Assembly (NCBI GenBank): GCA_016649895.1
Contig: JAENWR010000001.1
Span: 51,688 to 115,687, forward strand
From: Acidimicrobiia bacterium
Lineage (GTDB): Bacteria > Actinomycetota > Acidimicrobiia > Acidimicrobiales > SKKL01
Direction of reading: 5' to 3'
DNA: 64,000 bases
A program made the translations under genes and the position numbers. The first letter of the stretch is position 1, and each line of letters begins with the position of its first letter. A model generated the notes under the pieces. The model saw only the letters and a list, made by a program, of their open reading frames with translations, did no database searches and was not told the DNA's origin. Below are positions 61,373 to 64,000 of this stretch, in pieces.

Positions 61373-61891
61373 TCAGCTGTAGAGCTGCTGGGCCAGGTAG
61401 TTCGCCTCGCCGACCGCGTCGATGACGCCGAGCTGCGTCTCGAGCCAATCGGCGTGCTCCTCCTCGTCGACCAGGAGGGTCTCGAACAGGTCGCGGCTGC
61501 CGTTGTCGCCCTTGGCCACGGCGACGGCGACGCAGCGGTTGAGCCGTTCGATGGCCGCGTGCTCCACGTCGAGGTCGAGCCGGAACTGCTCGGGAACGGT
61601 CTCGCCGACCCTGACGCTGCCGAGCCGCTGCAGGTTGGGGGTGTCCTCGAGGTACAAGATGCGTTCGGTGATGGTCTCGGCGTGCTTCATCTCGTCGATC
61701 GACTCGTCGCGAGTGTGCTCGGCGAGCCGGAGGTAGCCCCAGTTGTGCTGCATCTTGGCGTGCACGAAGTACTGGTTGATCGCGGTCAGCTCGGCGGTGA
61801 GCACCTCGTTGAGCAGCTCGATGATCTCACCGTCGGTGATGGCCTGCACGACGGCACGGTCGCTCACGGCGTTGCACTGGCAGGCGATCAC
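61373..61891 (-). CDS. bfr: Bacterioferritin with a Bfd-like N-terminal tip
   Basis: 172 aa. Ferritin four-helix bundle: Glu34 ([11 protein letters not shown]), Glu67/Met68/His70 in IDEMKHAE (diiron and heme-Met), further Glu/His in [10 protein letters not shown] and EEEHADWLE. The first 20 residues ([18 protein letters not shown]) match the start of bacterioferritin-associated ferredoxin with its first Cys-x-Cys, but the second Cys pair is missing. GTG 61891 with GGGAG about eight bases ahead. An IdeR-like box is 40 bases upstream. Stores iron; the tip's role is unknown. Confidence 0.92.
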   Translation of the reverse strand: MIACQCNAVSDRAVVQAITDGEIIELLNEVLTAELTAINQYFVHAKMQHNWGYLRLAEHTRDESIDEMKHAETITERILYLEDTPNLQRLGSVRVGETVPEQFRLDLDVEHAAIERLNRCVAVAVAKGDNGSRDLFETLLVDEEEHADWLETQLGVIDAVGEANYLAQQLYS

Positions 61892-61930
61892 GGGCGTCTC
61901 CCTCGAGGTTCACCGTGGTTGCATCGAACA

Positions 61931-61946
61931 GATAGGGCACCCTAAC
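61931..61946 (-). promoter_or_regulatory. DtxR/IdeR-like iron box upstream of bfr
   Basis: On the - strand GTTAGGGTGCCCTATC; TTAGGG and CCCTAT are near-perfect inverted halves. Nearly the same as the box before the SIP gene. Confidence 0.55.
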
Positions 61947-62028
61947 GGCGATCTGGGGGATGGCACAACCCCTCGCCAGTGCGGGGTCGTCGACCAACGG
62001 CTCTACCAACGGCTCTAACGTCGTGTCG

Positions 62029-62118
62029 GTGAGCACCCGTCGCCTGATCATCGCTGCCCTCCTCTGCGGGATGGCCATCCTCGTGGCGTTCACGGTGCAG
62101 GTGTGGCTGGTGAGGTGA
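62029..62118 (+). CDS. Very small single-helix membrane protein (candidate)
   Basis: 29 aa, GTG 62029. A single hydrophobic helix LIIAALLCGMAILVAFTVQVWLV with Arg at the start. No Shine-Dalgarno is obvious and such short frames arise by chance; kept because the hydrophobic bias and position just upstream of lpdA are suggestive. The other bases of 61892-62188 hold only the iron box. Confidence 0.3.
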   Translation: MSTRRLIIAALLCGMAILVAFTVQVWLVR

Positions 62119-62188
62119 TGGCCGGCCCATCGTCGGTTCGAGCCCCCGATCGCTGACGGTAGAGTCGACGCCGAGCCTGCACCTGGAG

Positions 62189-63628
62189 GTGGTCCCCACG
62201 GCCGAGAACCCTGATCCCGCGAGTGGCGACGACACGCACTTCGACGTCGTCATCATCGGTGGAGGGCCGGGTGGATATGCGTCGGCGCTCTACGGGGCGT
62301 CGGCCGGACTCCGGGTTGCCATGGTCGAGAAGCGGTGGATCGGCGGAACGTGCCTCAACGTGGGGTGCATACCGGCAAAGGAGCTGCTCGAGACCGCTGC
62401 GGTGTACCGCGCCGTCGCGGGCGCCAAGGAGTTCGGCGTGCTCACCGATGCACCCGGGCTCGACTTCGGCATCACCCAGGACCGCAAGCAGAGCATCATC
62501 GACAACCTCGTCAACGGCCTCGGCGGCCTGCTGAAGGGTCGCAAGGTCACGGTCCTCGACGGCGTCGGTCGCCTCGATGCCGACCATCGCACAGTGCGCG
62601 TCAGCGGCGGCGAGTCGGGCGATTCGTCCATCACCGGCGATGCCGTCATCCTCGCCGCCGGCTCCACCACCCGCACCATCCCCGGCTTCGACATCGACGG
62701 CACGGTCGTGCTCACCTCCGACGAGGTGCTCGCCATCCGTGAGATCCCGGCGTCTGCCGCGGTCATCGGCGGCGGTGCCATCGGCTGCGAGTTCGCCTCG
62801 ATGCTCTCCGACCTCGGCTCGAAGGTCACCATCCTCGAGGCCCTCCCGAAGATCCTCCCCGGCGTCGACTCCGAGGTGGCCCAGGTCGTGCAACGGTCGT
62901 TCAAGAAGCGCGGCATCGAGGTGCGCACCGGCGTGCAGGTCACAGGGCACACCCCCGGCGACCAGGGCACCACCATCGAGGTGGCCGACGGCGAGTCCGT
63001 GCAGGTCGACGTCGTGGTCGTCTCGGTTGGTCGGCGTCCCTACGTCGACGAGCTCGGTCTCGACGCCACCGGCGTCACCGTCACCGACCGCGGCTTCATC
63101 GAGGTCGACGAGAACTGCCGCACCTCGGTCGATGGCGTGTGGGCCGTTGGCGATGTCATCCCCACCGCCCAGCTGGCCCACGTGGCCTTCGCCGAGGGCA
63201 TGGTGGCCATCCGCGACATCCTGGGCGAGAACCCGGTCCCCGTCGACTACGGGCGCATCCCGCTGTGCATCTACTGCCACCCCGAGGTGGCCTCCGCCGG
63301 CCACAGCGAGGAGTCGGCCAAGGAGGCCGGGTTCGACGTCGTGGTGTCGAAGCACCGCTACGCCGGGAACAGTCGAGCCATGATCGTCGGCGAGACCGAG
63401 GGGTTGGTGAAGATCATCGCCGTGAAGGAGGCCGACGGCACCGGCGGACAGATCCTCGGCGTGCACATGGCGGGGCCGTGGGTCACCGAGCAGCTCGGGC
63501 AGGCCTACCTCGCCGTCAACTGGGAAGCCACCGTCACCGAGGCCGCGGCGTTCATCCAGCCCCACCCCACCCTCAGTGAGACGTTCGGAGAGACGCTCAT
63601 GGCGCTCACCCGCCGTTCGCTGCACTGA
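62189..63628 (+). CDS. lpdA: Dihydrolipoyl dehydrogenase (E3)
   Basis: 479 aa. FAD motif GGGPGG (24-29), redox disulfide Cys55/Cys60 in [12 protein letters not shown] domain [17 protein letters not shown], and the C-terminal catalytic His459 in HPTLSE. Reoxidises lipoamide of pyruvate and 2-oxoglutarate dehydrogenase complexes. GTG 62189 overlaps the GGAGG motif, so initiation is atypical; no better start is present before the FAD motif. Precedes the E2 gene. Confidence 0.95.
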   Translation: MVPTAENPDPASGDDTHFDVVIIGGGPGGYASALYGASAGLRVAMVEKRWIGGTCLNVGCIPAKELLETAAVYRAVAGAKEFGVLTDAPGLDFGITQDRKQSIIDNLVNGLGGLLKGRKVTVLDGVGRLDADHRTVRVSGGESGDSSITGDAVILAAGSTTRTIPGFDIDGTVVLTSDEVLAIREIPASAAVIGGGAIGCEFASMLSDLGSKVTILEALPKILPGVDSEVAQVVQRSFKKRGIEVRTGVQVTGHTPGDQGTTIEVADGESVQVDVVVVSVGRRPYVDELGLDATGVTVTDRGFIEVDENCRTSVDGVWAVGDVIPTAQLAHVAFAEGMVAIRDILGENPVPVDYGRIPLCIYCHPEVASAGHSEESAKEAGFDVVVSKHRYAGNSRAMIVGETEGLVKIIAVKEADGTGGQILGVHMAGPWVTEQLGQAYLAVNWEATVTEAAAFIQPHPTLSETFGETLMALTRRSLH

Positions 63629-63669
63629 AACCCCCCCCCAACCCCACAGCTCGCGGAGGACCGCACCCC

Positions 63670-64000
63670 ATGTCCGAGGTCACGATGCCCCAGCTCGGTG
63701 AGACCGTCACCGAGGGCACGATCACCAAGTGGTTCAAGCAGGTGGGCGACCAGGTGGCCGCCGACGAGATCCTCTTCGAGGTGTCGACCGACAAGGTCGA
63801 CTCCGAGGTTCCGTCGCCCGTTGCCGGGACCCTCACCGAGATCAAGGTGCCCGAGGGCGACACCGTCGACGTGGGCACGGTGCTCGCGATCGTCGGCGAG
63901 GCGGGGGAGGCGCCGGCACCTGCCGCCGAGCCGGATGCGCAGCCCGAACCGCAGGCCGACGCCGCTCCCGAGCCCGAGCCCGAGCCCGAGCAGCCTGCCG
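63670..64000 (+). CDS. Dihydrolipoamide acyltransferase (E2), N-terminal part
   Basis: 110 residues visible; the gene continues beyond the window. Lipoyl domain [22 protein letters not shown] with lipoyl Lys42 in [12 protein letters not shown], then an Ala/Pro/Glu linker ([20 protein letters not shown]). SucB/AceF cannot be decided without the catalytic domain. GGAGG lies eleven bases before ATG; a C9 tract is at 63631-63639. Confidence 0.9.
   Translation, partial: MSEVTMPQLGETVTEGTITKWFKQVGDQVAADEILFEVSTDKVDSEVPSPVAGTLTEIKVPEGDTVDVGTVLAIVGEAGEAPAPAAEPDAQPEPQADAAPEPEPEPEQPA

Noticed and set aside
1..64000. CRISPR arrays, tRNA and rRNA genes
   Set aside because: No regularly spaced repeats and no tRNA or rRNA-like segment were seen on either strand by eye; a covariance search would be decisive.

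Overview
The window is high-GC DNA, densely coding, with many GTG starts and 1-4 base stop/start overlaps. This fits an actinobacterium, possibly of the Acidimicrobiia type. Supporting signs are a homodimeric AceE-type pyruvate dehydrogenase E1, a SufBDC-Rieske / SufCSU iron-sulfur system, DtxR/IdeR-like iron boxes and a DinB/mycothiol-transferase-like protein. The class assignment is inference; no rRNA or tRNA gene was recognised.

1-23 kb is mostly core genome. It holds a partial hexapeptide-repeat protein, an AlkB-like oxygenase next to AMP nucleosidase, a heterodimeric ABC exporter, two tandem PAS-PAS-GGDEF diguanylate cyclases, and a two-part Suf system. In the Suf system, sufB-x-sufD-Rieske-sufC runs rightward and sufC-sufS-sufU runs leftward toward it, with a phosphatase, SoxR and a TerB protein between. 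Then come an MFS/MBL/DinB-like operon, a VapBC-type pair, an acyl-CoA dehydrogenase and a siderophore-interacting protein with an IdeR-like box. 23-37 kb has a CAP-domain protein, a complete 2,160-bp ISKra4-like insertion sequence (24-bp inverted ends, 9-bp target duplication, frameshifted transposase), a strong terminator after a structured intergenic segment, lipid/CoA genes, a HhH-GPD protein, aceE, an RNase HI-SLOG fusion and a J-domain protein.

37.6-57.3 kb is an accessory island. It contains a broken membrane glycosyltransferase, toxin-antitoxin-like pairs (HTH plus broken partner, small protein plus nucleotidyltransferase, ImmA plus DUF4411, HipBA, VapBC), remnants of a type I restriction system, a HEPN-like protein, and a compact five-gene leftward operon. 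That operon encodes a sigma4/alpha-CTD-like protein, an unknown protein, a P-loop-less BREX-type ATPase homologue, an intact BREX-type ATPase and an SF2 helicase. Four fragments of the 3' end of a hydantoinase B gene, all on the + strand, sit between these cassettes.

57.5-64 kb returns to core genes: an HNH-like protein, a cNMP-binding protein, an SDR, a TIGR01777-SRPBCC fusion, LapA-like, an unusual Bfd-tipped bacterioferritin under a second IdeR-like box, dihydrolipoyl dehydrogenase, and the start of a lipoyl-domain E2 gene. The most interesting candidate for an undescribed system is the 48.1-54.6 kb operon; the repeated hydantoinase fragments look like a mark of how the island was assembled.
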